Source: Thioclava dalianensis
Lineage (GTDB): Bacteria; Pseudomonadota; Alphaproteobacteria; Rhodobacterales; Rhodobacteraceae
NCBI RefSeq assembly: GCF_000715505.1
Contig: NZ_JHEH01000013.1
Location: 1-64,000 of the forward strand
DNA length: 64,000 nucleotides
Reading direction: 5' to 3'
Shown here: positions 42,122-50,893 of the stretch, piece by piece
Layout: the number at the start of each line of letters is the position of its first letter
How positions within the stretch are numbered: the stretch's first letter is position 1
Notes under the pieces: model-generated
Told to the model about the DNA's origin: nothing
The model's database searches: none
Seen by the model: only the letters and a program-made list of their open reading frames with translations
Program-made: the position numbers and the translations under genes

Positions 42122-43675
42122 TCAGGCGCGCCTGCGCTGCTCGACCTGCCATTCTGGCTCAGCCAAGGTCCAAGCCCGCTCAGAGGTGGCCTCGCGCCGT
42201 GCCTGCGTTACCTGCGCCATATGGTCGGGATCGTAGAGTGTTCCCAGCTTCGCGGGCAGCTCGTAATCGAAAGGGATGTCGTTGAGCTGCGGCGCGAAAC
42301 GTTCGACAATATCGTGCACCGGATGGCTGCCCCGGCGATATTCCTCATCCATTGCGAGCACGATGCCCAACTGTTGACGTCCGTTGAACGGAGACATCAG
42401 GAAGGTGCGCTGCCAAGCCGGAAAGATCGCGCCGACGGAGGAGGGGTAGAAGATCTCCAGCATCATCAGATCGGTCGAGTTGGCCTCGGCGCAAGGCGGC
42501 AAGGCGTTGAGCCACGCCCAATAGCGCCCTCGAAAGCGCCTATGCACCGATGAGTCGAATTCCGGGCGCGGAACAGCCAAGAGGCGCCGCACCTGCCAGG
42601 GCAGACGTCTGCGCGCCTGAGCGCCGATGCGCTCTGAAAAAACAGCCCGCAACAAACCTGTCTGATGGCCGCGAAAGATCACAGCCCCTGCGGGCAGTTT
42701 CAAATGAAGCCCGTTGTCCAGTTCCGAAGGCGCTTTCATCGGAAACCCGAGACCGGCGTGGAAATTCGCGACATCCACCTCGGCCCGGCGCTTCTTTGTC
42801 TTATGGTCCCGATAATCGTGCCGCTCGAAAGCAAACCCCATGCGGGCCGCTAGGCGCTCGCCAATGGCCGCATCCCGCCGATTGGCGTAGTTCGAGACAT
42901 GCGCAAAGCCGCTCTCGATCTTCTCAAGCGCGCGCCCGGCCATCGCCAGCAGCAACCGGCTGTCCTGTCCCCCGGTCAAAGGCAGCCAAGCCCGGCGACG
43001 ATGCGCGATGGCGGTCATCACCTTCTCTGTGCGCTCCTGAAGCAAGTCATAGCTGTCCGCGAGCCGTCCATTATGCAGCGCAATGCTCTCGGGGCGCGGC
43101 CAGTAGCGGGTCTCGGAGAAGTCGCTCAGGTCGAGATAGCAGTTTGGATTCATCCGGCGCGCCGTCGCATCGCGCGTATCAAAGAGGGTGTAGCGCCCGC
43201 CCCGCTCTTCGACAGCGGAATGATCGTAATCGGGATGATCGACGACCTCTCTGGTCAGGCACAGCCCAAGCGAGGCGGCAAGACTACGGCTGTTGCGATC
43301 ATAGACCGCCCCGATTGACCCGCTTGGATCGGTATAAAACCGCGTCGCGCCCTGATCGGTAACAAGCGCGCCCCAACGTCCGGTCAAGGACTCGATCCAC
43401 TGCTCGAACGCAGGCCACCCGGCGCGCTCAGGCGAGGGAGCATCATGATAGCCCCCCTCAAGAAACTCGCCATCCGAGTCGACCGCAATTCCGAACACAT
43501 AGCCGAAGGTCGAACGATCCGGGTTGAGGAGACGCGCCACGGATAGGCTCTGCCCGAGATAAAGTGACCAGCGCCCGAAAGTGACATCTGCATCGGGAAA
43601 GTCCGGGCGCTTGGTATCGCATATCAAAAACTGGTTTTGCAGATAGCCCCGCAACGACATCTTTTTCAAAGCCAT
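42122..43675 (-). CDS. asparagine-synthetase-like protein lacking the glutaminase nucleophile
   Basis: A 517-residue protein. Residues 100-140 resemble the Ntn-glutaminase fold of asparagine synthetase B (GRWGALVTDQ; FYTDPSGSIGAVYDRNSRSLAASLGL). The chain starts MALKKMSLRG, without the essential Cys2, and no Cys occurs before residue 19. Residues 230-245 hold the ATP-pyrophosphatase loop LPLTGGQDSRLLLAM, with the SGGxDS-type PP-loop intact apart from Thr for Ser. The enzyme could therefore form an adenylate but would need free ammonia or another nucleophile. Such relatives work in polysaccharide, lasso peptide or secondary metabolite pathways. No partner genes are adjacent. It converges with lpdA; the stop abuts the terminator. 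Confidence 0.72.
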   Translation of the reverse strand: MALKKMSLRGYLQNQFLICDTKRPDFPDADVTFGRWSLYLGQSLSVARLLNPDRSTFGYVFGIAVDSDGEFLEGGYHDAPSPERAGWPAFEQWIESLTGRWGALVTDQGATRFYTDPSGSIGAVYDRNSRSLAASLGLCLTREVVDHPDYDHSAVEERGGRYTLFDTRDATARRMNPNCYLDLSDFSETRYWPRPESIALHNGRLADSYDLLQERTEKVMTAIAHRRRAWLPLTGGQDSRLLLAMAGRALEKIESGFAHVSNYANRRDAAIGERLAARMGFAFERHDYRDHKTKKRRAEVDVANFHAGLGFPMKAPSELDNGLHLKLPAGAVIFRGHQTGLLRAVFSERIGAQARRRLPWQVRRLLAVPRPEFDSSVHRRFRGRYWAWLNALPPCAEANSTDLMMLEIFYPSSVGAIFPAWQRTFLMSPFNGRQQLGIVLAMDEEYRRGSHPVHDIVERFAPQLNDIPFDYELPAKLGTLYDPDHMAQVTQARREATSERAWTLAEPEWQVEQRRRA

Positions 43676-43829
43676 AACCGTTCAATCCATCAAATTATCA
43701 ATTGCGCGAAAAAGGCGATGGGTTCGCCCCGTCTCAAGAAGGATGCGCAGAAAAATCACGCACGATCACATCTGAGCACGCAGCCGTGATTGGCGCAAAC
43801 TGCGATCAGAGGAGAAGGGTGCTAAGGTG

Positions 43830-43843
43830 TTCAATGCATTGAA
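43830..43843. promoter_or_regulatory. 14 bp perfect palindrome
   Basis: TTCAATGCATTGAA reads the same on both strands. It lies about 155 bp upstream of the asparagine-synthetase-like gene. Likely a dimeric regulator site; the protein is unknown. Confidence 0.4.
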
Positions 43844-43868
43844 ATTTGTTGCGAGAGGGCAACAAATT
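43843..43868. other. 10 bp stem-loop next to the palindrome
   Basis: AATTTGTTGC-GAGAGG-GCAACAAATT, a perfect 10 bp stem. A one-base bulge lets the pairing extend to TGA/TCA. It partly overlaps the end of the 14 bp palindrome, so the two structures may be alternatives. Confidence 0.5.
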
Positions 43869-43957
43869 CAGCACATTGTGGCGCTCATGTGGCGGCTCTT
43901 GGGGGCATAAAGGATCGGGCGCGCCGTGTCCTTGAGAGGGCAGTGAGACACTCACCC

Positions 43958-44008
43958 CCCGCGGCTGGCCTCGGCAACAGGCGCGCCCTTGCCGAGGCCA
44001 GCTGCGGG
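43958..44008. other. 20 bp hairpin with one mismatch
   Basis: CCCGCGGCTGGCCTCGGCAA (43958-43977) pairs with 43989-44008 around an 11-base loop, one G-T pair in 20 positions. It is exceptionally stable, with no T-run on either side. It could be a small RNA, a repeat of the REP type or a structured operator. Confidence 0.55.
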
Positions 44009-44087
44009 CTATGTCCTGCGCGACCTGTATTCCCAAACCCGTCACGCCGCACGGCACAGCGCGCTTGGCATGTTCAAGGAGCGCGGC

Positions 44088-44591
44088 CTACCCCTCGCCG
44101 TGATCCGCCGCTGCCTCCATCTTGGCTGCGAATTCGCGACGAAGCTCGCGGCGCAGTTCCGAGGCGCGCCAGCGGTGCTTTTCCTCTGGCGTCTCTGGCA
44201 CCAGCTTGGGCACGGCGACCGGTTTGCCGTCATCATCCACGGCCACCATTGTAAAGTAGCAGCTATTGGTGTGGCGGAAGGTGCCCGCGCGGATATTCTC
44301 GGCCTCAACCTTGATCCCGATCTCCATCGAGGACCGCCCGGTATGGTTCACGCTTGCGCGAAACCGCACCAGCTCGCCCACGTTGATCGGTTGCTGGAAG
44401 GTCACCTGATCGACCGACAGCGTCACTGCATATTGCTGCGAGTAGCGCGAAGCGAGCGAGAAAGCCACGCGGTCGAGCCATGCCAGAAGCGCGCCGCCAT
44501 GCACCTTGCCCGAGAAATTCGCCATCTCAGGCGTCATCAGCACCGACATCTCAAGCCGCTTGCGTTCTTCGTCCTTCAGGGGGGTGGTCAT
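44088..44591 (-). CDS. acyl-CoA thioesterase (hot-dog fold, YciA/BACH type)
   Basis: A 167-residue hot-dog protein. EMSVLMTPEMANFSGKVHGGALLAWLDRVAFSLAS carries the family's Asn/Asp catalytic region (ANFSGKVHGG; LLAWLD), then VTLSVDQVTFQQPINVGELV and the CoA-binding part. It hydrolyses acyl-CoA to acid plus CoA. The C-terminal 25 residues are charged and probably extend beyond the fold. Its place 33 bases after panC suggests it may be transcribed with the pantothenate genes, which make the CoA precursor. Confidence 0.88.
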   Translation of the reverse strand: MTTPLKDEERKRLEMSVLMTPEMANFSGKVHGGALLAWLDRVAFSLASRYSQQYAVTLSVDQVTFQQPINVGELVRFRASVNHTGRSSMEIGIKVEAENIRAGTFRHTNSCYFTMVAVDDDGKPVAVPKLVPETPEEKHRWRASELRRELRREFAAKMEAAADHGEG

Positions 44592-44624
44592 GGCGATCCT
44601 TTCGCTGGGCCCGGGAGGGCGGGG

Positions 44625-45464
44625 CTACACGGCAATATTATCGATTAAGCGCACATCGCCCAGCCAGAGCGCGGCAAGCAGCCGGACGGGCTGAGACAGA
44701 TCGGAGGCAGGACGGAGGCCGTCGACGCTGCGCAGTTCGAAATAGTCGATATCGCGAAACCCGGCCGCCAGCAGCGTGGCTTTCGCCTCATCCAGCACCG
44801 GCTGGGCCTGCGCACCTGCGCGCAGCTGCGTTGCCGCCGCCTGCATTTCTCGGTGCAACAGCGGCGCCAGCGCCCGGTCTGTGGGGCCGAGCAGCAGATT
44901 GCGCGACGACATCGCCAAGCCATCCTCTTCGCGGATCGTCGGGCAGCCGATGATCCGCACGGGGATATTGAGATCGCGCACGAAGCGCTGGACGACCTGC
45001 AATTGCTGCCAGTCTTTTTCGCCAAAGAAAGCACGCCCCGCCTGCGTCATCCCAAAGAGCTTGGTGCAGACCGTGGCCATCCCGTCGAAATGGCCGGGAC
45101 GAAACGCGCCCTCCAGCGGCTCGGTGATGCCGCTGACCGACACGGTGGTCGCAAACCCCTCCGGATAGACCTCATCGACGCCGGGCGCGAAGAGCACATC
45201 GACCCCCTCCGCCTCCAGAAGCGCCAGATCCTGCGCTTCGCTGCGCGGATAGGTCTCAAGATCGGACGCATTGTTGAACTGCATCGGGTTGACGAAAACC
45301 GTCACGATCACCCGATCCGACTGCGCGCGGGCGGCCCGGGCAAGGCTCAGATGGCCCTCGTGCAGCGCCCCCATCGTGGGCACGACCCCCACCAGCATCC
45401 CCGAGCGTTTCCAGCCCGCGACCTTCTCGCGCAGCGCCTCCGCCGTGCGGATAATCTCGGTCAT
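44625..45464 (-). CDS. panC: pantothenate synthetase (pantoate-beta-alanine ligase)
   Basis: A 279-residue enzyme joining pantoate and beta-alanine with ATP. The HIGH-type motif is [16 protein letters not shown] (residues 30-45). [37 protein letters not shown] and [11 protein letters not shown] are conserved. The start overlaps the panB stop by 4 bases (ATGA). Confidence 0.96.
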   Translation of the reverse strand: MTEIIRTAEALREKVAGWKRSGMLVGVVPTMGALHEGHLSLARAARAQSDRVIVTVFVNPMQFNNASDLETYPRSEAQDLALLEAEGVDVLFAPGVDEVYPEGFATTVSVSGITEPLEGAFRPGHFDGMATVCTKLFGMTQAGRAFFGEKDWQQLQVVQRFVRDLNIPVRIIGCPTIREEDGLAMSSRNLLLGPTDRALAPLLHREMQAAATQLRAGAQAQPVLDEAKATLLAAGFRDIDYFELRSVDGLRPASDLSQPVRLLAALWLGDVRLIDNIAV

Positions 45465-46288
45465 TTTTTCACCTCATCGGCAAAGACATGTTCGGGGCCG
45501 GGGAAACTGCGGGCGCGCACTTCGCGGGCATAATCGGCAACCGCCGCTTCCGCATCCACGCCCAGCTCCCCGAAGCGTTTGACGAATTTGGGTTTGAACT
45601 CGGTGAACAGGCCCAGCATGTCATCGACGACCAAGACCTGACCATCGCAGCCCGCGCCCGCGCCGATGCCCACGGTCGGGATCGACAGCGCATCCGTGAT
45701 ATCGCGAGCCAGCCCCTGCGGGACTTTCTCAAGCACGACCGAGAAGGCACCCGCCTCTTCGATGGCGCGCGCATCCGCGATCATGCGGCGCGCACCCTCG
45801 GCACCGCGCCCCTGCACCTTGTAGCCGCCCAGCGTGTTGACCGATTGCGGCGTGAGGCCAATATGCGCCATTACCGGCACGCCGCGCGCGACGAGAAAGG
45901 CAATCGTCTCGGCCATGTGGCGGCCGCCTTCCAGCTTCACCGCAGCGGCCCCGGTCTCGGCCATCAGCCGGGCTGCATTGGCAAAGGCCTGCTGCGGGCT
46001 TTGCTCATAAGAGCCGAAAGGCATGTCGATCACCATCAGCGCTTGGCTCAGCCCGCGCGCCACCGCCTGCCCGTGCATCACCATCATCTCCAGGGTGACG
46101 CCCAGCGTCGAGGGCAGGCCATGCAGCACCATCCCTACCGAGTCTCCGACCAGAACGAGATCGCAATGCGCATCCACCAGCTTGGCCACGGGCGTCGTGT
46201 AGGCGGTCAGACAGACGACCGGCTCGCCCCCTTTCATCGCGGCGATATCAGCGGGCATCAATTGCCGGGTTTGTCCTGTGGCGCTCAT
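45461..46288 (-). CDS. panB: ketopantoate hydroxymethyltransferase
   Basis: A 275-residue TIM-barrel enzyme using methylenetetrahydrofolate to make ketopantoate. [33 protein letters not shown] carries the Mg-binding Asp. [43 protein letters not shown] and IGIGAG-type [14 protein letters not shown] are conserved. It is the first gene of the panB-panC operon. Confidence 0.97.
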   Translation of the reverse strand: MSATGQTRQLMPADIAAMKGGEPVVCLTAYTTPVAKLVDAHCDLVLVGDSVGMVLHGLPSTLGVTLEMMVMHGQAVARGLSQALMVIDMPFGSYEQSPQQAFANAARLMAETGAAAVKLEGGRHMAETIAFLVARGVPVMAHIGLTPQSVNTLGGYKVQGRGAEGARRMIADARAIEEAGAFSVVLEKVPQGLARDITDALSIPTVGIGAGAGCDGQVLVVDDMLGLFTEFKPKFVKRFGELGVDAEAAVADYAREVRARSFPGPEHVFADEVKK

Positions 46289-46466
46289 CTGTCGTCCTCC
46301 CTGCTTGCCGACAAATACCTAGCGGGCACAAAGGCACATGGAAAGACACCTTTGGGGCAAAGCGGCGTCCCACCTGACACATCCCGAAACGCTTTGTGCC
46401 ACAAGACTTGATGCGCCGCGCGATCACGGTGATCATCGCGGGGTCACGGAAATCGGAGCGCATATC

Positions 46467-47939
46467 ATGATGCCACGCCTTCTCACCGCTGTTGCGGCCC
46501 TTCTGCTCTCGACCGCCAGCGCTTGGGCTGCGCGCGATACGATCACGATTGGCATGGTGCTCGAGCCACCGAACCTCGACCCGACCGCAGGTGCAGCCGC
46601 CGCCATCGACGAGGTCGTCTATGCCAATGTCTTTCAGGGGCTGACCCGATTTGGGCCAGATGGATCGATCCGGCCTGATCTGGCGAAAAGCTGGGATGTC
46701 TCGGAGGATGGCACGCGCTACACCTTCCATCTGCAGGAGGGCGTGACCTTTCAGGATGGCTCGCGCTTTGATGCAAAGGACGTGAAATTCTCGCTCGACC
46801 GGGCGCGTGCGGATGACAGCGTCAATGCGCAAAAGCAACTTTTCGCGGGGATCGAGCAAGTCACGGTGATTGACCCGCTAACGGTTGAGGTCACGCTCAA
46901 GGCGCCCGACGGCGCACTGCCTTTCAAGCTCGCTTGGGGCGATGCGGTCATGGTCGCGCCCGAAAGCGCGGCAGATAACGCAACCCATCCCATCGGGACC
47001 GGCCCGTTCATGTTCAAGGACTGGGCAAAGGGTGATCATGTGACGCTATCGGCCTATGAGGGGTATTGGGGCCAGCCGCCAAAACTGCGCGAGGCGACAT
47101 TCCGGTTCATCTCGGATCCAACGGCTGCGTTTTCCGCTCTGATGGCGGGCGATGTGGATGCCTTTCCGAACTATCCCGCGCCCGAGACGGCCGCGCAGTT
47201 CAAGGCCGATCCGCGCTTCAAGCTGATCATCGGCTCGACCGAGGGCGAGACGATCCTCGCGATGAACGAGCGCAATCCGCCGCTCAACGACACGCGCGTG
47301 CGCGCGGCAATCGCCCATGCGCTCAATCGCGCCGACATCATCAATGGCGCGATGTTTGGCTATGGCACCCCGATTGGCACCCATTTCGCGCCGCATAACC
47401 CGGCCTATGTCGATCTGACGGCGCTCTCGAACTATGACCCCGCGGAATCGAAAGCTTTGCTGAAAGAGGCCGGGGTGAGCGATCTCACCTTGCGGATGGC
47501 CTTGCCGCCGCCCTCCTATGCGCGCCGCTCGGGCGAAATCATTCAGGCCGAGCTGGCTGCTGTCGGCATCCAGACGAAAATCACCAACATGGAATGGGCC
47601 GATTGGCTGGAACGAGTGTTCAAGGGGCACGATTTCGACCTCACCGTGGTCAGCCATACCGAGCCCATGGATATCGGCATCTACGCCCGCCCGGACTATT
47701 ATTTCGGCTACAACAGCCCGAAATTCGATGCGGTGATGCAAGAGCTGGAGGGCACAAGCGACCCGGACAAACGCACCGAGCTTTTGCAACAGGCCCAACG
47801 CATCCTCGCCGAGGACTATGCCAACGCCTTTCTGTTCCAATTGCCCAAGATCGGGGTCGCGAATGCCAAGATCGAAGGGCTCTGGAAAAACGCCCCCACG
47901 CAGGCGAATGATCTGACACAGGTCTACTGGGACGAGTGA
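46467..47939 (+). CDS. peptide/dipeptide ABC transporter substrate-binding protein
   Basis: A 490-residue periplasmic binding protein of the DppA/OppA class (SBP_bac_5). A Sec signal (MMPRLLTAVAALLLSTASAWA) is followed by the family start TITIGMVLEPPNLDPTAGAAAAIDEVVYANVFQGL. HPIGTGPFMFKDWAKGDHVTL, MNERNPPLNDTRVRAAIAHAL and the C-terminal FQLPKIGVANAKIEGLW follow. ATG 46467, second in a tandem with ATG 46470, has a GGAG site 8 bases upstream. The cognate permeases start 1.2 kb downstream beyond a gene on the opposite strand. The ligand is likely a peptide, but opines or glutathione are possible. Confidence 0.92.
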   Translation: MMPRLLTAVAALLLSTASAWAARDTITIGMVLEPPNLDPTAGAAAAIDEVVYANVFQGLTRFGPDGSIRPDLAKSWDVSEDGTRYTFHLQEGVTFQDGSRFDAKDVKFSLDRARADDSVNAQKQLFAGIEQVTVIDPLTVEVTLKAPDGALPFKLAWGDAVMVAPESAADNATHPIGTGPFMFKDWAKGDHVTLSAYEGYWGQPPKLREATFRFISDPTAAFSALMAGDVDAFPNYPAPETAAQFKADPRFKLIIGSTEGETILAMNERNPPLNDTRVRAAIAHALNRADIINGAMFGYGTPIGTHFAPHNPAYVDLTALSNYDPAESKALLKEAGVSDLTLRMALPPPSYARRSGEIIQAELAAVGIQTKITNMEWADWLERVFKGHDFDLTVVSHTEPMDIGIYARPDYYFGYNSPKFDAVMQELEGTSDPDKRTELLQQAQRILAEDYANAFLFQLPKIGVANAKIEGLWKNAPTQANDLTQVYWDE

Positions 47940-47967
47940 CCCCCCTCAACGGGCACAGCCGCAATGC

Positions 47968-48007
47968 AAACCGCCCGGAGGCCTCAGGCCATCCGGGCGG
48001 TTTTTTT
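47968..48007. terminator. terminator between the binding protein and L,D-transpeptidase genes
   Basis: CCGCCCGGA pairs with TCCGGGCGG around an inner GGCC/GGCC stem, preceded by AAA and followed by seven Ts. The flanking genes converge. Confidence 0.92.
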
Positions 48008-48029
48008 GTGGCGACGTGGTTGAGCGCGC

Positions 48030-48968
48030 TCAGTTGTTCATCGTACCGATGTCAGAGCAGGTGCCAGTGCCATCATAGCTGCAATCGACGGAGGACCGAG
48101 CGTTCTCGCCCGACCCACCAACCTGCTCGGCCAGCGCGACCGAAGCCTGATGCTGCTCTTGCTCGACCTTGCTCTGATCGGGGATCCGACCAGCCTTATA
48201 GGCCTCTTCGTCGGCATTGATCGCAACTTGATTATAGGCCGAAACCACATAGCCCGAGTGAAGCTGCACGACCGGCCCCTCCATCTCGAGGCTTTCCTCG
48301 CGGTTGCGCACTTTCACCGGCGTATCCAGCGGGACCTTGTTGAAAAGGTCGATGATGTCTTGGTTGAACAGGCGGATACAGCCAGCCGAAGTGGCCCGCC
48401 CGATGGAGGACGGGTCCATCGTGCCGTGGATCCGGTAATAGGTATCCTTGCCGTTCTTATAAAGATAGAGCGCGCGGGCGCCCAGCGGGTTGTCCAGACC
48501 GCCCGGCAGACCGTCCTTGAGCGGACCATAGAGATCAGGATCTTCCTTGATCATGTTCTGCGTCGGCGTCCAGCTCGGGTATTCCTGCTTGCGCTTGATC
48601 TCGGCCGTACCGGCAAAGCCCTTGCCCTCACGCCCAACGGCCACGCCATAGCGCTCTGCCTTGCCCGGTGCGGTGATATAGTAAAGGAACCGCGCATAGG
48701 GGTCGATTACGATCGTCCCGACGGCTTCGGGGCCGTGATAGGGCACGATCTGGCGACGGTTACGCTCGACGAGATATGCGGGATTGATCGCCTTGATCTC
48801 TTTCCCATCATCTTCGCGCGCTTGATAAATTGCGGGGACCGTTTTACTCGACTGCGTCGGCGGCGCGTATTGCTGCGGCTGCCCGGCACAGGCAGAGAGC
48901 GCACCAAGTGCGGCAATCATCAAAATGGAACGGGTTACACGCTTCGGCGTCGTTAAACTCGCGATCAC
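48030..48968 (-). CDS. L,D-transpeptidase lipoprotein (YkuD domain)
   Basis: A 312-residue envelope enzyme. The lipobox LSAC (lipidated Cys27) ends the signal. The YkuD active site is HGTMDPSSIG with His181 and SAGCIRL with catalytic Cys197. IVIDPYARFLYYIT starts the catalytic domain. The C-terminal 80 residues are a low-complexity tail with a Cys pair (VDCSYDGTGTCSDIG). It makes 3-3 peptidoglycan crosslinks or attaches lipoproteins to peptidoglycan. The start is GTG 48968. It interrupts the ABC transporter locus in reverse orientation. Confidence 0.92.
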   Translation of the reverse strand: MIASLTTPKRVTRSILMIAALGALSACAGQPQQYAPPTQSSKTVPAIYQAREDDGKEIKAINPAYLVERNRRQIVPYHGPEAVGTIVIDPYARFLYYITAPGKAERYGVAVGREGKGFAGTAEIKRKQEYPSWTPTQNMIKEDPDLYGPLKDGLPGGLDNPLGARALYLYKNGKDTYYRIHGTMDPSSIGRATSAGCIRLFNQDIIDLFNKVPLDTPVKVRNREESLEMEGPVVQLHSGYVVSAYNQVAINADEEAYKAGRIPDQSKVEQEQHQASVALAEQVGGSGENARSSVDCSYDGTGTCSDIGTMNN

Positions 48969-49136
48969 TTGGCATTCCTGTTCTGTCTGCGGGTGTGTTT
49001 CGACACCCCATATCCTCTGCGCAATGCTTGAGATAGAGCAAAGTTCCCTACACTCACACTAACATGAATGTGATCGGCCCATTGTTGCGCACCCCGCCCC
49101 TTGACGAAAGGGTCGCCCCGACGGACCTTGACACCC

Positions 49137-50081
49137 ATGCGCCAATATCTGATCCGCCGCTTTTTCGTGCTATTGGCCAGCCTCTGGGTGGCAAGCGTCG
49201 TGATCTTCACGCTGGTCGAAGGCGTACCCGGCGATCCTGCAAGTTTCATGCTGGGGGTCAATGCAGCCCCCGATACACTGGCCGCCTTGCGCACACAAAT
49301 GGGGCTCGATCAACCACTTATCTGGCGCTACCTGCATTGGGCGGGCGGCATGCTTACGGGAGATTTTGGCCAATCCTTCACCTATAAGGTGCCGGTCGCA
49401 TCGCTCATCGCCGAGCGGCTGAGTGTTTCGCTGCCTCTGGCCGTGATCGCGCTGGCCTTGTCTGTGGCCTTGGCACTACCGATGGGACTTTTTGCCGCAT
49501 CCCGGCGCGGACGATTCAGCGACGGGACGGTTATGGCGGGCACGCAACTGGGAATCGCCGTGCCCAATTTCTGGTTCGCGATGCTGCTGGTGCTGCTGCT
49601 GGCCGTGCATTGGCAAATCTTCCCCGCCGGAGGCTTTCCCGGATGGAGCCATCCCTTGGGGGCCCTGCGCGCACTGACCCTGCCCGCGATCTCGCTGGCC
49701 CTGCCGCAAGCAGCGATCCTGACGCGGGTGCTGCGTTCTGCCCTGATCGAGACGCTGGATCAGGACTATATCCGCAGTGCACGCGCCAAGGGGCTCAGCC
49801 GGTCGCGCGCCCTCACCCGGCACGCGCTGCGCAATGCGCTGATCCCGGTGCTGACCATTCTGGGGCTGCAATTCTCGTTCCTGCTGGCGGGCGCGATCAT
49901 CATCGAAAACGTGTTCTACCTGCCGGGTCTGGGGCGGCTGATCTTTCAGGCGATCACCCAACGCGACCTGATCGTTGTCGAATCCGTGGTGATGGTGCTT
50001 GTCTTCGCGGTGATTGTCGTCAATTTCCTGACCGATCTCGCCTATGCGGCGGTCGATCCGAGGCTCAGGAGACGCGCATGA
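49137..50081 (+). CDS. peptide ABC transporter permease (DppB type)
   Basis: A 314-residue inner-membrane permease with about six helices. MRQYLIRRFFVLLASLWVASVVIF is the typical start. GDFGQSFTYKVPV, ARAKGLSRSRALTRHALRNALIPVLT (EAA loop contacting the ATPase) and FYLPGLGRLIFQAITQRDL are diagnostic. ATG 49137 is used; the frame upstream to 49101 is unneeded. The stop overlaps the next start (ATGA). Confidence 0.93.
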   Translation: MRQYLIRRFFVLLASLWVASVVIFTLVEGVPGDPASFMLGVNAAPDTLAALRTQMGLDQPLIWRYLHWAGGMLTGDFGQSFTYKVPVASLIAERLSVSLPLAVIALALSVALALPMGLFAASRRGRFSDGTVMAGTQLGIAVPNFWFAMLLVLLLAVHWQIFPAGGFPGWSHPLGALRALTLPAISLALPQAAILTRVLRSALIETLDQDYIRSARAKGLSRSRALTRHALRNALIPVLTILGLQFSFLLAGAIIIENVFYLPGLGRLIFQAITQRDLIVVESVVMVLVFAVIVVNFLTDLAYAAVDPRLRRRA

Positions 50082-50893
50082 AATTCTCGCTGTGGATCGG
50101 CGCGCTGCTCAGCGGCGGCGCAGTTCTGGCCGCCTTGATCTCGCTGGTCTGGACGCCCTATGACGTCACGGCCCTCGACATCGCGCATAAGCTGCAATCG
50201 CCCTCGGCTGCACATTGGCTCGGGACGGATCATTTCGGGCGCGACATTGCCTCGATGCTGATGGCGGGTGCCCGGACCTCGCTGGCCGTGGCGCTGGTGG
50301 CCGTGGTGATCGGTGCCGGGCTGGGTGTGCCGCTGGGATTGGCGGCAGCCGCGATGCGTGGGCGTTGGATCGATGAGCTGATCATGCGCGCCAATGATCT
50401 GATCTTTGCCTTCCCGGCCCTCGTGATTGCGATCCTGATCACCGCAACCTTCGGACCGTCGGCCACCAATGCGATCATCGCCATCGGGATCTTCAACATC
50501 CCCGTCTTTGCCCGGGTCGCGCGCGCAGGCGCGCTATCGCTCTGGCAGCTCGACTATATTCGCGCAGCCCAAGTGTCGGGCAAGGGCCGCGCCCGGATCT
50601 CGGCGGAGCATATCGCGCCCAATATCGCCAATCTGCTGATCGTTCAGGGCACGATCCAGTTCAGCCTTGGCATTCTGGCCGAAGCCGGGCTCAGCTATGT
50701 CGGCCTTGGCGCGCAGCCGCCCACGCCAAGCTGGGGCCGGATGCTGGCCGAGGCCCAGACGATGGTCACCATCGCCCCCCATGTCGCGATCATGCCGGGG
50801 CTTGCCATCGTGCTCACCGTGCTGGGGCTCAACCTTCTGGGCGACGGGCTGCGCGATGCGCTTGATCCGCGGCTGAAAGGTCGGTCCGCATGA
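50078..50893 (+). CDS. peptide ABC transporter permease (DppC type)
   Basis: A 271-residue second permease. HWLGTDHFGRDIASMLMAGARTSL is the family hallmark, and the EAA loop is YIRAAQVSGKGRARISAEHIAPNI. GLSYVGLGAQPPTPSWGRML and LNLLGDGLRDALDPR close the protein. ATGA overlaps with both neighbours show one compact operon with the first permease and the ATPase. Confidence 0.95.
   Translation: MKFSLWIGALLSGGAVLAALISLVWTPYDVTALDIAHKLQSPSAAHWLGTDHFGRDIASMLMAGARTSLAVALVAVVIGAGLGVPLGLAAAAMRGRWIDELIMRANDLIFAFPALVIAILITATFGPSATNAIIAIGIFNIPVFARVARAGALSLWQLDYIRAAQVSGKGRARISAEHIAPNIANLLIVQGTIQFSLGILAEAGLSYVGLGAQPPTPSWGRMLAEAQTMVTIAPHVAIMPGLAIVLTVLGLNLLGDGLRDALDPRLKGRSA

Larger units (their letters stand above)
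43676..44087. other. gene-free stretch rich in inverted repeats
   Basis: 412 bp with no supported gene, containing a 14 bp perfect palindrome, a 10 bp hairpin and a 20 bp hairpin (each listed separately). It is upstream of the asparagine-synthetase-like gene and downstream of the thioesterase gene. The density of structure suggests a non-coding RNA or a regulatory/repeat element. Frames such as 43889-44254 (+) have arginine-rich shadow translations. Confidence 0.55.

Noticed and set aside
43761-43795. possible third copy of the GTGATCAC tandem site (CACGATCACA ... CGTGATTGG)
   Set aside because: Neither half is palindromic, and the spacing is about 24 bp instead of 21.
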